DNA of 64,000 bases from Nitrobacter vulgaris (GCF_031453995.1 NZ_JAVDPZ010000016.1:1-64000); one strand, 5' to 3'; counted from the stretch's first letter, positions 44,006 through 53,359 are shown. Translations and numbers: made by a program. The notes: a model not told the origin generated them from the letters alone.

Positions 44006-44749
44006 TCACCGCAGGATCTGGCTTAGAAAGAGCTGGCTTCGCGGGTGTCGCGGGTTGGCGAAGAAACTTGCCGGGGTATCGGACTCGATGATCTGGCCCT
44101 CATCCATGAACACGACGCGGTTAGCTACTTCTTTGGCGAATCCCATTTCGTGTGTGACCACAAGCATGGTCATGCCTTCTCTAGCCAGATCCACCATCGT
44201 GTCGAGAACCTCCTTGACCATTTCGGGATCCAGGGAGGACGTGGGTTCATCGAACAGCATGACCTTGGGGTTCATCGTGAGCGCGCGCGCGATCGCCACA
44301 CGCTGCTGCTGGCCTCCGGACATCTGCCCAGGATATTTATTGGCCTGATCAGGTATTTTGACGCGTTCCAGAAACTTCATTGCCGCAGCCTCGGCATCTT
44401 TCTTCGGAGTATTGCGGACCCAGATGGGAGCGAGCGTGCAGTTCTCGAGCACTGTGAGGTGCGGAAACAGATTGAAACTCTGGAAGACCATTCCGACCTC
44501 GCGCCGCACCTCGTCGACGCGCCGCAAATTGGGTCCCAGCTCAATTCCATCGACGACGATGCGACCCTCCTGAAACTCCTCAAGAGCGTTGATGCAGCGG
44601 ATCAGCGTTGACTTTCCGGAGCCTGACGGCCCGCAAATGACGATGCGTTCGCCACGGGCCACGTCGAGATCGATGTCCCGCAGCACGTGGAAACTGCCGA
44701 ACCACTTGTTGAGACCGATGATGGAAACGATGGCGTTCGCATCTGTCAT
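44006..44749 (-). CDS. aapP: General L-amino acid ABC transporter, ATP-binding protein AapP
   Basis: The 247-residue ATPase has Walker A GPSGSGKST (40-48), the polar amino-acid transporter text MVFQSFNLFPHLTVLEN, signature MSGGQQQRVAIARAL and Walker B VMLFDEPTSSLDPE. It powers AapQM. ATG 44749 follows GGAAA; the upstream in-frame TTG at 44761 is less likely. It is the last gene of aapJQMP, 15 bases after aapM. Confidence 0.94.
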   Translation of the reverse strand: MTDANAIVSIIGLNKWFGSFHVLRDIDLDVARGERIVICGPSGSGKSTLIRCINALEEFQEGRIVVDGIELGPNLRRVDEVRREVGMVFQSFNLFPHLTVLENCTLAPIWVRNTPKKDAEAAAMKFLERVKIPDQANKYPGQMSGGQQQRVAIARALTMNPKVMLFDEPTSSLDPEMVKEVLDTMVDLAREGMTMLVVTHEMGFAKEVANRVVFMDEGQIIESDTPASFFANPRHPRSQLFLSQILR

Positions 44750-44764
44750 TGATATTTCCAAAGC

Positions 44765-46285
44765 TCAGGTTCGTCGATGCGCGTTCAGTCGATGCTCCAC
44801 GAATAGGGAATATCGCGACATGCTGAAGCAGAATGCGAAGTAGATGAGTCCGGTGAACGCGAACCCGGTAAACAGCGTAGTTGGCGTCGCCCACGCGGGA
44901 TCTGCAAACGAAGCTCGCAAGCTCCCGAGCAGATCGAACAATGCGACGATCGAGACCAGCGAGGTATCCTTGAACAACGCGATAAAGCTGTTGACCAATC
45001 CTGGAATGACGTGCCGCACCGCCTGCGGCATTACGATCAGCCCGGTGGTCTTCCAATAGGATAGTCCAAGCGCATGGGCGGCTTCTGCCTGTCCGTTCGG
45101 GATCGCCGCGAGACCGCCGCGAATAACCTCGGCATTATACGCCCCGGCGAATAGCGCTATGCCGATTAGGACTCGAACCAGCCCATCGACGGTGAAGTTT
45201 CCGGGAAGAAAGAGCGGCAACATGTAGGTCGCAAAAAACAATACGGTGATCAGGGGAACGCCGCGCCAGAATTCGATGAAAGCGATTGAGAACATCCGGA
45301 TCAGCGGAAGGGTCGAACGCCGTCCCAGAGCCAACGCAATTCCGATCGGTATCGACGATACGATGCCTGTCACCGACACCACCAGCGTTACCAGCAGGCC
45401 GCCCCAGAGACGGGTATCGACAACCGGAAGTCCGCCGCGATCGAGACGCATTGCGGCGATAACCAGGCCAATGCCGACAAATGTTGTCAGGCTCGCGAGT
45501 AACGCTCCCCAGCCTGCACGGAAGCCGCCGCTGAAAAGGAAGAGCAGCAGCGAAACGATCGCAGCAGTGCAACCAAAATCGTACCAGACCGGCTGACCAG
45601 AGCTCTGGAGCCGATCCCGGAGCGAACTCAGCGGCGAGGCCAGCCAGTTCAGTGCATCGCCAATTGATGCAACGGCATTTCCCAACAGTCGTAAGATCGA
45701 ACCGAATTCGCCTGCTTCCCCTGACGCGGCGAGCTGCCGCCCGGCATTACCAACGCTGTCAGCCAAGCTGGACAGAATCCCGGCGGTCCAGCTCACGCCA
45801 AATCCAGTGATGCCTCCACCGTGGAGAAGAAAAAATGCTGCGACCGGGAAAGCGATGAAGAACAGGCTGGCATTGAGACGTTTGGCCGGCAACCGAGGAA
45901 TGAGAAGCGGCAGCAACAAGATGGCCGCCAACAGAAACGTCAGATTTACCCGCCACCGTTCGGGTTCTGGGTAAAAGCCGTAAATGAACTGGGTGATCTT
46001 CGCGTTGACGAACGGCCAGCACGCCCCGATTGATTGACTTGTATCGGTAACCAAACACGACGTTCGATTCTGACCTTCCCAGACCGCATCAACGAAGAAA
46101 AATCGAACTGCTGGAACAAGGACGAACCATAGCAGCGCAGCTCCAGTCACCGTAAGCAGCGCGTTGCTCGGGGAACTGAACAGACGGATCCAGAGAACAC
46201 GGGCCAGGCTCGTAGTCCTGATGGGTGCGTGTCGTTCCGGAACGAGAGCGGCGCGTATAAACGATGGTGCGGGCCGAACGCTCAT
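44765..46285 (-). CDS. aapM: General L-amino acid ABC transporter permease AapM (extended form)
   Basis: The C-terminal half is a typical HisM-type permease: LWGGLLVTLVVSVTGIVSSIPIGIALALGRRS, then the EAA loop EVIRGGLAAIPNGQAEAAHALGLSYWKT. With 506 residues it is about 120 longer than the AapM proteins I know of (about 380). The extra sequence, roughly residues 155-265, contains a polar linker (GAGRQLAASGEAGEFGS-like, with many Leu, Ala, Ser) and one more hydrophobic segment before FSGGFRAGWG. Translation is coupled to aapQ through a four-base overlap (ATGA). Confidence 0.9.
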   Translation of the reverse strand: MSVRPAPSFIRAALVPERHAPIRTTSLARVLWIRLFSSPSNALLTVTGAALLWFVLVPAVRFFFVDAVWEGQNRTSCLVTDTSQSIGACWPFVNAKITQFIYGFYPEPERWRVNLTFLLAAILLLPLLIPRLPAKRLNASLFFIAFPVAAFFLLHGGGITGFGVSWTAGILSSLADSVGNAGRQLAASGEAGEFGSILRLLGNAVASIGDALNWLASPLSSLRDRLQSSGQPVWYDFGCTAAIVSLLLFLFSGGFRAGWGALLASLTTFVGIGLVIAAMRLDRGGLPVVDTRLWGGLLVTLVVSVTGIVSSIPIGIALALGRRSTLPLIRMFSIAFIEFWRGVPLITVLFFATYMLPLFLPGNFTVDGLVRVLIGIALFAGAYNAEVIRGGLAAIPNGQAEAAHALGLSYWKTTGLIVMPQAVRHVIPGLVNSFIALFKDTSLVSIVALFDLLGSLRASFADPAWATPTTLFTGFAFTGLIYFAFCFSMSRYSLFVEHRLNAHRRT

Positions 46286-47487
46286 GCACCCCCGCTCCGT
46301 GCAACGCGCCTGGAGTAGACGCTCATGATCCCGCTGGTCACCAGCGAAATCAGCAGATACACGCCCATCGTGATCGCGAGGATCTCGATGGCTTGACCGG
46401 TCTGGCTAAGCGTTGTCCCCGCAAACACCGAGAACAGTTCCGGATAACCGATAGCGACAGCCAACGAGGAATTTTTGGTGAGGTTGAGGTACTGATTGGT
46501 CAGCGGCGGTAGAATGACCCTCATGGCTTGCGGGACCACGATCAATCGCAGCGTCGATCTGCGCGAAAGTCCGAGCGCGGCGCCTGCTTCCATCTGTCCC
46601 TTATGCACCGAAAGAATCCCCGCGCGCACGACTTCCGCGATGAAGGCGGCCGTATATGTCGAGAGCGCAATCGCTAGCGCGACAAACTCCGGGATCAGGC
46701 GCGCGCCGCCAGAGAAATTGAATCCCTGGAGAGTTGGCATTTCGAACGCGAAGGGAGTACCGAAAATGACCATCGCGGCGGCGGGAAGGCCGAGCAGCAG
46801 ACCAAGGGCGTATGGCCATACAACCAAAGCTCGCCCGCTCCGAAACAACTTGCGACGGGAATGGCTTCGCAGCAGCATGCAGCCGATGATCGCAACCACC
46901 ACCGCGACGGCAAACGCGATTAGCCCCTCCTGCCCGACAGGCTTGGGAACCACAAGACCACGATTGCTGAGGAAGATGCCGTCAATGACTGAGATGCTTT
47001 GCTTTGGACTTGGAAGCGTCCTCAGTACCGCGAGATACCAGAACAGAATCTGAAACAGTAAGGGCAGGTTTCGAACCAGTTCCACATAGCCGCCGGAAAT
47101 GCGGGATATCAACCAGTTCGGCGACAACCGGCCGAGCGCCACCATGAAGCCGATAATCGTTGCGAAGAAAATGCCAACTGCGGCGACCACGAGCGTATTC
47201 ACAAGGCCGACAAGGAAAACGCGCGTGTAACTGTCGGTCTCGGAGTATGGGATCAGGGTCTGGCTAACGCCGAATCCCGCGGTATTCGACATGAAGCCAA
47301 GCCCGGATGCGATATTCTGCGCGTCCAGATTTGCTTTTGCGTTGGCCACGATCTCATAGCCGATCCACGCAAGGACGGCGACGAATACAGCCTGCAACGC
47401 AAGGGCACCCCAACCAGCCCGCCCGCCAAGCGCACGTCGTAGCCTGAGAAAAAATTGCAGCGGCGGTTTTCGAGGCGCGACGGTCAT
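46282..47487 (-). CDS. aapQ: General L-amino acid ABC transporter permease AapQ
   Basis: This 401-residue inner-membrane protein partners AapM. It has about eight helices, the family text VGLVNTLVVAAVGIFFATIIGFMVALGRL, YVELVRNLPLLFQILFWY, and the EAA loop EVVRAGILSVHKGQMEAGAALGLSRRS that docks with AapP. Length matches the family. It starts 14 bases after aapJ. Confidence 0.94.
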   Translation of the reverse strand: MTVAPRKPPLQFFLRLRRALGGRAGWGALALQAVFVAVLAWIGYEIVANAKANLDAQNIASGLGFMSNTAGFGVSQTLIPYSETDSYTRVFLVGLVNTLVVAAVGIFFATIIGFMVALGRLSPNWLISRISGGYVELVRNLPLLFQILFWYLAVLRTLPSPKQSISVIDGIFLSNRGLVVPKPVGQEGLIAFAVAVVVAIIGCMLLRSHSRRKLFRSGRALVVWPYALGLLLGLPAAAMVIFGTPFAFEMPTLQGFNFSGGARLIPEFVALAIALSTYTAAFIAEVVRAGILSVHKGQMEAGAALGLSRRSTLRLIVVPQAMRVILPPLTNQYLNLTKNSSLAVAIGYPELFSVFAGTTLSQTGQAIEILAITMGVYLLISLVTSGIMSVYSRRVARSGGA

Positions 47488-47501
47488 TCCTGACGCTGAC
47501 G

Positions 47502-48536
47502 CTAGCGGATCGGTGGCGCGTACTGAATGCCGCCCTGCGTCCAGAGCCTATTGAGTCCTCGTGTGATGCCAAGCGGGGATCCGGCGCCGACGTTACGATC
47601 AAACGCTTCGCCATAGTTGCCGACGGCCTTGATGATGCGCGAGACCCAATCCTTGGTTACGCCGAGCTGCTCGCCGAAATTGCCGTCGGTCCCGAAAATG
47701 CGCTTGAGTTCCGGATTCTCCGATTTTGCCATCTCGCCAACATTCTTCTGCGTGATACCGAGCTCTTCCGCGTTGATCATCGCAAACAGCGTCCACTTCA
47801 CGAGATCGAACCACTGGTCATCGCCCTGACGCACCATCGGCCCGAGCGGCTCCTTCGAGATCACCTCCGGCAGAACCGCATGATCGGCGGGATTAAGGAG
47901 CTTCAACCGCTGGGCGTAGAGCTGTGAAATATCCGACGTAAACACATCGCATCGACCGGTTTCGTAAGCCTTTATGGTTTCGTCGGCCGTGCTGAACGCG
48001 ATAACCTCGTATTTCATCTTATTGCTTTTGAAATAATCGGCGAGATTCTGTTCGCTCGTGGTGCCGGTCTGAACGCAGACGGATGCGCTATTCAATTCTA
48101 GCGCCGAATTAACCTTGAGAGATTTCCTGACCAGAAAACCCTGCCCGTCGTAGTAAGTCACGCCGGTGAAATTTCCTCCAAGCGAGGTATCGCGTGAAAG
48201 TGTCCATGACGTATCGCGCGACAGCACATCTATGTCGCCCCACTGTAGAGCGATAAACCGGTCTTTGGCGGATAGCGGGACGAACTTGATCTTGCTCGGA
48301 TCGTTGAACACGACTGCTGCGATTGCGCGGCAGATGTCCACGTCAAGACCGGTCCAGTTTCCTTTGTCGTCAGGGGTGGAAAACCCTGGCAACCCCTGAG
48401 TCACGCCACACGACAGCACGCCTCGTTCCTTGACTGCCTCGAGCGTGGTCTTCGCCTTCGCGGATTCCTGTGCGGATGCCGATTGTAATGTAATACCAGC
48501 GGCGATGGCGAAAATGGCAGCAAGTATGCATTTCAT
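47502..48536 (-). CDS. aapJ: General L-amino acid ABC transporter binding protein AapJ
   Basis: The 344-residue periplasmic protein captures a broad range of L-amino acids for AapQMP. A signal peptide (MKCILAAIFAIAAGITLQSASAQ) precedes TLEAVKERGVLSCGVTQGLPGFSTPDDKGNWTGLDVDICRAIA, the family's type 3 binding-protein start, and the C-terminus holds NYGEAFDRNVGAGSPLGITRGLN. ATG 48536 follows AAAGG. As first gene of aapJQMP its promoter lies in the 425 bases shared with metC. Confidence 0.94.
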   Translation of the reverse strand: MKCILAAIFAIAAGITLQSASAQESAKAKTTLEAVKERGVLSCGVTQGLPGFSTPDDKGNWTGLDVDICRAIAAVVFNDPSKIKFVPLSAKDRFIALQWGDIDVLSRDTSWTLSRDTSLGGNFTGVTYYDGQGFLVRKSLKVNSALELNSASVCVQTGTTSEQNLADYFKSNKMKYEVIAFSTADETIKAYETGRCDVFTSDISQLYAQRLKLLNPADHAVLPEVISKEPLGPMVRQGDDQWFDLVKWTLFAMINAEELGITQKNVGEMAKSENPELKRIFGTDGNFGEQLGVTKDWVSRIIKAVGNYGEAFDRNVGAGSPLGITRGLNRLWTQGGIQYAPPIR

Positions 48537-48961
48537 GGCAATGCCTTTCAAGAACGTCAATGGATTGTCAGTTCGTGCCGTTTAGTCGCTCGGTTGAGTG
48601 CGGCCAATCGATTCGTTTCTCCCACCAGAATCGGGCCAAAGACGGACTGCGTCGATCAACCGATGTTGAGAGCAGATGGAAACTCGCAGCGGCTCTCCAC
48701 CCTCGGTCGGCAGGGATTGAATTCCATCACGGAACGACTAGCGGTGGACTCTAGCGTCCGCATCCGTTCCGCGATCCGCCTTGCGAAGGTTGGAATCAAG
48801 GAGCCACTAGCAAATATATGTTGCTAGTGGGGTTTTAAATTTGACGTTCAGCTCCGCGACACGTGGGGGTTGACGGGGGTCTTTCCCTTCCTGTTACTAC
48901 CCGACCACTCCGGAACTGCCATCCGGAAAGCACAAAATGCCTGGTTCAGCAGCGGGAAGAT
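48537..48961. other. aapJ-metC divergent intergenic region
   Basis: The 425 bases hold the promoters of aapJ (minus) and metC (plus). A second, smaller hairpin CCGGA/TCCGG lies at 48910-48926 just before metC. I looked for a SAM-II riboswitch (common before methionine genes in alphaproteobacteria) and found no convincing match. Confidence 0.4.
48804..48836 (+). terminator. Strong hairpin upstream of metC (orphan terminator or attenuator)
   Basis: CCACTAGCAA (48804-48813) pairs perfectly with TTGCTAGTGG (48821-48830) around a seven-base A/T loop, followed by GGTTTTAAATTT. No plus-strand gene precedes it, so it may terminate a small RNA or act as an attenuator in the metC leader, whose ATG lies 125 bases downstream. 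Confidence 0.5.
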
Positions 48962-50158
48962 ATGACCTTGTCGAAGGGCGACAGACCCACGGATTCGCTT
49001 CGAGCGGAAACCAGATTGGTCGTTTCCGGTCGAGACACGGCGTCCCAGAAAGGGTTCGTCAATCCTCCCATCGTTCGCGGCTCGACCGTGCTTTACCCGA
49101 CTGCAAGCGATCTTTACGCTCACCGCGGAGAATTCCAATACGGACGGCACGGCACCCCTTCAACCCGCGCGTTGCAGGATGCGTTGGCGGCGTTGGAAGG
49201 CCCGCAATGCGCAGGCATAGGCCTCGTTCCTTCGGGGGTGTCTGCGATTTCTACGGCGCTATTGTCCGTGCTGAAGGCCGGCGATCATGTTCTGGTCTGC
49301 GATAACATTTATCGTCCTACGCGACAATTCTGCGATGGGATTCTGACGCGCTATGGAATCGAGACCACCTATTTCGACCCACTGATCGGTTCGGGAATCG
49401 CCGCGCTGTTCAGGCCGGAAACCCGCGCGGTAATGGTGGAGGCTCCAGGCTCTCAGTCTTTGGAGATGCCCGACGTTCCGGCGATCGCTGCCGCGGCGCA
49501 CGCCCGCGGCGCGCTTGTGATCGACGACAATACGTGGGCAACCCCCCTCTTCCGCCGCGCACTCGAACAAGGCGTGGACATAAGCATCCAGGCGGCGACC
49601 AAGTACATCGGAGGACATTCCGACCTCATGTTTGGTACCATAGCCGCCAATGCCAAGGCCTGGCCGGCGCTCGCCGAAACCATCAAGCTGCTCGGTCTAT
49701 GCGTCGGTCCTGACGATGTGTTTTTGGCCTTGCGGGGATTACGCACTCTTGCGGTAAGGCTTTATCATCACCAGCAGGCCGCGATCGACATGGCGCGGTG
49801 GCTTGCTCGGCGGCCGGAAGTTGCAAGTATTTTGCATCCCGCATTACCGGACGATCCCGGTCATGCGATCTGGAAACGGGACTTCACCGGCGCTTCGGGA
49901 TTGTTCAGCATTGTCCTTAAACCCGCGCCACAACAAGCAGTCGATGCGCTGCTCGATACGCTGAAGCTGTTTGGCATGGGTTACTCGTGGGGTGGCTTTG
50001 AGAGCCTCATCATTCCCTTCGATTGCGCTTCGTATCGGACCGCGACGAACTGGACGCCGGGCGGGCCGACGCTACGACTACACATCGGCCTTGAGAATTT
50101 GGACGATCTCAAGGCCGATCTCGAACGGGGATTTGCGGCCTTCAACGCCCGGCAATGA
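48962..50158 (+). CDS. metC: Cystathionine beta-lyase
   Basis: This 398-residue PLP enzyme of the Cys/Met metabolism family splits cystathionine to homocysteine, pyruvate and ammonia. PLP-site residues seen are Asp188 (GALVIDDNTWATP) and Lys214 (AATKYIGGHSD), with the YGRHGTPSTRALQDALAALEG motif near residue 60-80 and SWGGFESL near the end. ATG 48962 has GGGAAG just upstream; the frame open to 48863 lacks family character. Its position next to aapJQMP suggests coordinate handling of sulfur amino acids. Confidence 0.92.
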   Translation: MTLSKGDRPTDSLRAETRLVVSGRDTASQKGFVNPPIVRGSTVLYPTASDLYAHRGEFQYGRHGTPSTRALQDALAALEGPQCAGIGLVPSGVSAISTALLSVLKAGDHVLVCDNIYRPTRQFCDGILTRYGIETTYFDPLIGSGIAALFRPETRAVMVEAPGSQSLEMPDVPAIAAAAHARGALVIDDNTWATPLFRRALEQGVDISIQAATKYIGGHSDLMFGTIAANAKAWPALAETIKLLGLCVGPDDVFLALRGLRTLAVRLYHHQQAAIDMARWLARRPEVASILHPALPDDPGHAIWKRDFTGASGLFSIVLKPAPQQAVDALLDTLKLFGMGYSWGGFESLIIPFDCASYRTATNWTPGGPTLRLHIGLENLDDLKADLERGFAAFNARQ

Positions 50159-50187
50159 GGCTTCTGCCTCGCGCTTTTTGTTGTTTC

Positions 50188-50511
50188 TCACGTTGATGAT
50201 TGGCGTCCATTGAGAATGATGAAGTACACGTTGCGAAAATAAACAATGAGACCGAGAGCCTGGCCGGCGATGAACACCGGATCTCGCCGGTAAAGGGCGT
50301 AAACCAAAAGAAGAATCCCGCCTCCTATCGAGAAGAACCAGAACGCCACGGGGATCACGCTCTTTCGTGCGCGTTCAGATGCAATCCATTGCACGACGAA
50401 CCGCATGGTAAAGAGACCCTGCGCAACAAAACCGAGAACGACCCAGCCGTCAAAATTGGATACGAACACGTCGTAGAAATAGGTCGTCAGCATCTCGAAG
50501 ATGTCAGTCAT
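50188..50511 (-). CDS. LAB_N domain membrane protein (lipid A biosynthesis N-terminal domain)
   Basis: The 107-residue protein has three membrane helices and the LAB_N signature: FDGWVVLGFVAQGLFTMRFVVQWIASE, then PVAFWFFSIGGGILLLVYALYRRDPVFIAGQALGLIVYFRNV. Such small proteins often accompany glycosyltransferases of ArnC type and may act on lipid-linked sugars. Its start overlaps the end of the GT2 gene by eight bases, so the two are coupled. Confidence 0.87.
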   Translation of the reverse strand: MTDIFEMLTTYFYDVFVSNFDGWVVLGFVAQGLFTMRFVVQWIASERARKSVIPVAFWFFSIGGGILLLVYALYRRDPVFIAGQALGLIVYFRNVYFIILNGRQSST

Positions 50512-51265
50512 GACGCATTACCTCGGTTGCCACGGGTGTCGATTTCTTACGGCGGATCAGCCACCACACACCGGCGAGGTCGATGATTCCGATCCACAGG
50601 CGATCGAAGAATCCATAATTCGACACGCCTGAACGTCGCAGCCGGTCGATCACGTCGACATAGGTGATGTCATAGCCCTCTCGCCGCACCAGCGCCGGGA
50701 GGAAACGGTGCAAGCCGTCGAAATAAGGGAGGGACAGAAACACCTCCCGCCGAAAGGCCTTCAGCCCGCAACCGGTGTCGCGCGTCCCGTCGCTCAGCAC
50801 CCAGCTTCGCACCTTGTTGGCGATTCGCGACTGGAATTTCTTGAATCCGGTATCCTTGCGGCCAACGCGTTGGCCGGCGGCGAGACCGATGCGTCCCTCA
50901 CCCTTCTCGATCGCCATTATGAGTTCCGGCAGAAATTCCGGATTGTTCTGACCGTCGCCATCCAGCGTCGCAACGATCGAACCGCGCGCGGCCCGCACCC
51001 CGGTCCGAACCGCCGCCGATTGGCCCGATGACTTTTCGTGACGAATCTGGCGCACATTCTTCCGCCGCGTCATGATCGTAGCCAAACGCTGGGCGGTTGC
51101 ATCGGCGGAGCCGTCGTCGACATAGACAATCTCGTAGTCCCACCAGCCGTCCAGCGCGGCAGAGATCTCGTCGATCAAGGGTGCGATATTGTCCGCCTCG
51201 TTGCGCACAGGCACAACTATGGAAATCGTCGGCGCAGTCGTGCTGGTGGACATGTCGTCGTTCAT
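50504..51265 (-). CDS. Family 2 glycosyltransferase (polyprenyl/dolichyl-phosphate sugar synthase type)
   Basis: This 253-residue protein has the GT-A fold motifs ISIVVPVRNEADNIAPLID, EIVYVDDGSADAT and the nucleotide-sugar site TLDGDGQNNPEF. A C-terminal hydrophobic segment (RLWIGIIDLAGVWWLI) suggests membrane association. It most resembles dolichyl-phosphate mannose or ArnC-type transferases that load a sugar on undecaprenyl phosphate, a plausible donor for the ArnT-like enzyme encoded 300 bases upstream. ATG 51253 is an alternative start. Confidence 0.87.
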   Translation of the reverse strand: MNDDMSTSTTAPTISIVVPVRNEADNIAPLIDEISAALDGWWDYEIVYVDDGSADATAQRLATIMTRRKNVRQIRHEKSSGQSAAVRTGVRAARGSIVATLDGDGQNNPEFLPELIMAIEKGEGRIGLAAGQRVGRKDTGFKKFQSRIANKVRSWVLSDGTRDTGCGLKAFRREVFLSLPYFDGLHRFLPALVRREGYDITYVDVIDRLRRSGVSNYGFFDRLWIGIIDLAGVWWLIRRKKSTPVATEVMRHD

Positions 51266-51310
51266 TGTCCGATTGGTCCGCTAATCAGAGCCCGCGAAAA
51301 ACTGGCCTAT

Positions 51311-51405
51311 AGCGTTTTCGAGCGAAGTGAAATCCGGTTCGCGTGAAGAAAGCGCGTCATCAAAAAGACAGAGTCTTTCACCGTTTCCGCGAAGCGGTGA
51401 AAGAC
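51311..51405. repeat. Dispersed intergenic repeat, copy 2, with hairpin
   Basis: The 49-base element at 51311-51359 matches copy 1 (24783-24831) over AGCGTTTTCGAGCGAA and CCGGTTCGCGTGAAGAAA. It is again followed by a different 11-bp hairpin, GTCTTTCACCG (51373-51383) with CGGTGAAAGAC (51395-51405). It lies in the 299-base gap between the GT39 and GT2 genes, both on the minus strand. Confidence 0.8.
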
Positions 51406-51564
51406 ACTAGCCGCGTCCGCTTCTTATGGCGCGTAAGCGCTGCGGGCAATACTTTTGAGATGGGAAATTTCGGCGAGCGAAGAATTTTATGCTGTCTACA
51501 TCAATTGTAAGAACAACATCCGGCATAGGTAGCTTATCGCCACATCCTGTGGCCACCCTGATAT

Positions 51565-53307
51565 CTAACGCGTTCCCTCAGAGCGGAAGATGGCGATCGA
51601 AATCGTCTTACCCCGTGAGAAATTGAAACCGTCGATGCGCGTTGCAACATTATAGCGCAGGCCGATCGCCTCGGCGCGCTGCGCGAAGGCTCTTTCGGAA
51701 CGGGATTCGACAAGCGCGAACCGGCAGCTTCCATAGCTGAGAAAATCGGCGGCCCCGGAGCCATCGGTCAGCAGCGTCGACGTCCCCGTCATGAACACCA
51801 GACTTGGCTCATGGTAGCCAGCCGCCGCCGCTTTCGGTCCAACACACTCGACGTTTCGCAGCGCGCGCGCGACTTCGGGACTCGGGAATAATGGTGTCAG
51901 CGCAGCGACTATGATTCCGTAGACGGAAGCGCTCAGGAACAGCGCCGCCAAAATCGCATTCAGCAGGGAGCGTTCCGCGTTATAGTCATCGTAGAGCCAC
52001 CAGGCGAACAGCCCGGAAATCAAAGCCGCCGCGGCGAACGGCCACGCCAGGAAGACCGGCTGACGCGTTAAGGTAATGGTTGCGACGATTGCGAGCACGA
52101 GGGTCATCGCAGGGATGGCAAACCACCACGCCGTGCCCTTCGTCAGCCATGATCGGGACAGAACGTGGCGCTCCAGTGCCCAAACCGACAGGATCGCGAC
52201 CGCGGGATACAGCGGCAGCACATAGTGCGGCAGCTTCGTCAAAACGAGTTCAAACACGATCCATGACGGAACCAGCCACGCAAGCAGAAACCGTACCTCC
52301 GGCTCTCGCCGCGTGCGCCAGACTGCGGGCGCCGCCAGCCCTGCGAGCGGTGCGCCGGGCCAGAAGGTAATCCAGAACAGCAGGAAGTATATGCTTGGCG
52401 GTGCGCCATGTGATTCTTGAGCCGCGAATTTGCTCAGCATGTCGCCGCCGATCGACTGCGTAAAAAACGTGTCGCCTGCGCGGAGAAAAATCGCAACAAA
52501 CCACGGCATGACGAGGACAAGCATCCACATCAGCCCCCAGACTGACCGTAGCCGCCAAAGCCATGACGCAGAGCGATCGAGTATAGCGAGGGTCCCGATC
52601 GTCAATCCCACGAACATCAGGATCAACGGACCCTTGAGCAGGATTCCTCCGGCGAGCGCGGTCCAGAAGATCGCCGGATGTATCCAGGACGGATGCTCGG
52701 GGTTCTCGCGCCGCTGAGATGACAGATAGATTCGCGCAAGCGCACCCATCGCTGCAACGATTGTCAGCAACAGCATGGCATCAGTCTTAGCGAGCCGCGC
52801 TTCCACTCCGAGCAGGACCGAACTGCACATGATCAGTCCAGCCAAAACAGCGCCCCGTCGCGTTATGAAAGCGAGCGCTGCCCAATAGGTCAGAAGCACC
52901 GCGCCAATCGCGCCGATCAGGGAGGGCACGCGATAGAGCCAGATGCGGATCTGCGCGCGCGGCAGGCCGAGAGATGACGCCGTCTCGACGGCTGCTGCCT
53001 GCAGCCAGTAAATGCCGACCGGCTTCTTGTAACGCACCTCGTCCTGAAAGCGGATGTCGACGAAATCGCCGGTCTCCACCATCTGCTTGGTCGCTTGGGC
53101 GAAACGGGCCTCGTCGCGATCGATTGGCGGGATGTTGAAGAAACCAGGCAGAAAGAACAGCAGGCCAACAATCGCCAGAAATAATACCGATCTGCCCTGA
53201 CTGGCGGCGACAGAGTCGAGCACGTTCGCCAGACCCCGTCCCCTACCCACCGGGTTCTTCGGCTCGCGCGGTTGTCCAAATTGGGGATGGGGAAGGGTCT
53301 TGGCCAT
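51565..53307 (-). CDS. ArnT-like family 39 glycosyltransferase
   Basis: The 580-residue membrane enzyme has about a dozen helices. Early in the first periplasmic loop is the catalytic region IDRDEARFAQATKQMVETGDFVD, with the Asp-Glu pair characteristic of GT39/ArnT, then VRYKKPVGIYWLQAA. It probably transfers a sugar from undecaprenyl phosphate to lipid A or another periplasmic acceptor. It follows pbpC by 52 bases on the same strand and may belong to the yfhM-pbpC operon. Confidence 0.87.
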   Translation of the reverse strand: MAKTLPHPQFGQPREPKNPVGRGRGLANVLDSVAASQGRSVLFLAIVGLLFFLPGFFNIPPIDRDEARFAQATKQMVETGDFVDIRFQDEVRYKKPVGIYWLQAAAVETASSLGLPRAQIRIWLYRVPSLIGAIGAVLLTYWAALAFITRRGAVLAGLIMCSSVLLGVEARLAKTDAMLLLTIVAAMGALARIYLSSQRRENPEHPSWIHPAIFWTALAGGILLKGPLILMFVGLTIGTLAILDRSASWLWRLRSVWGLMWMLVLVMPWFVAIFLRAGDTFFTQSIGGDMLSKFAAQESHGAPPSIYFLLFWITFWPGAPLAGLAAPAVWRTRREPEVRFLLAWLVPSWIVFELVLTKLPHYVLPLYPAVAILSVWALERHVLSRSWLTKGTAWWFAIPAMTLVLAIVATITLTRQPVFLAWPFAAAALISGLFAWWLYDDYNAERSLLNAILAALFLSASVYGIIVAALTPLFPSPEVARALRNVECVGPKAAAAGYHEPSLVFMTGTSTLLTDGSGAADFLSYGSCRFALVESRSERAFAQRAEAIGLRYNVATRIDGFNFSRGKTISIAIFRSEGTR

Positions 53308-53359
53308 GGGATTTCCGCATACGCTGAACCCGAGGCAGGGACAACCGCTGAGCCGGCTG

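Noticed and set aside
48537..48961. SAM-II riboswitch upstream of metC
   Set aside because: The conserved pseudoknot text was looked for and not found; only simple hairpins are present.
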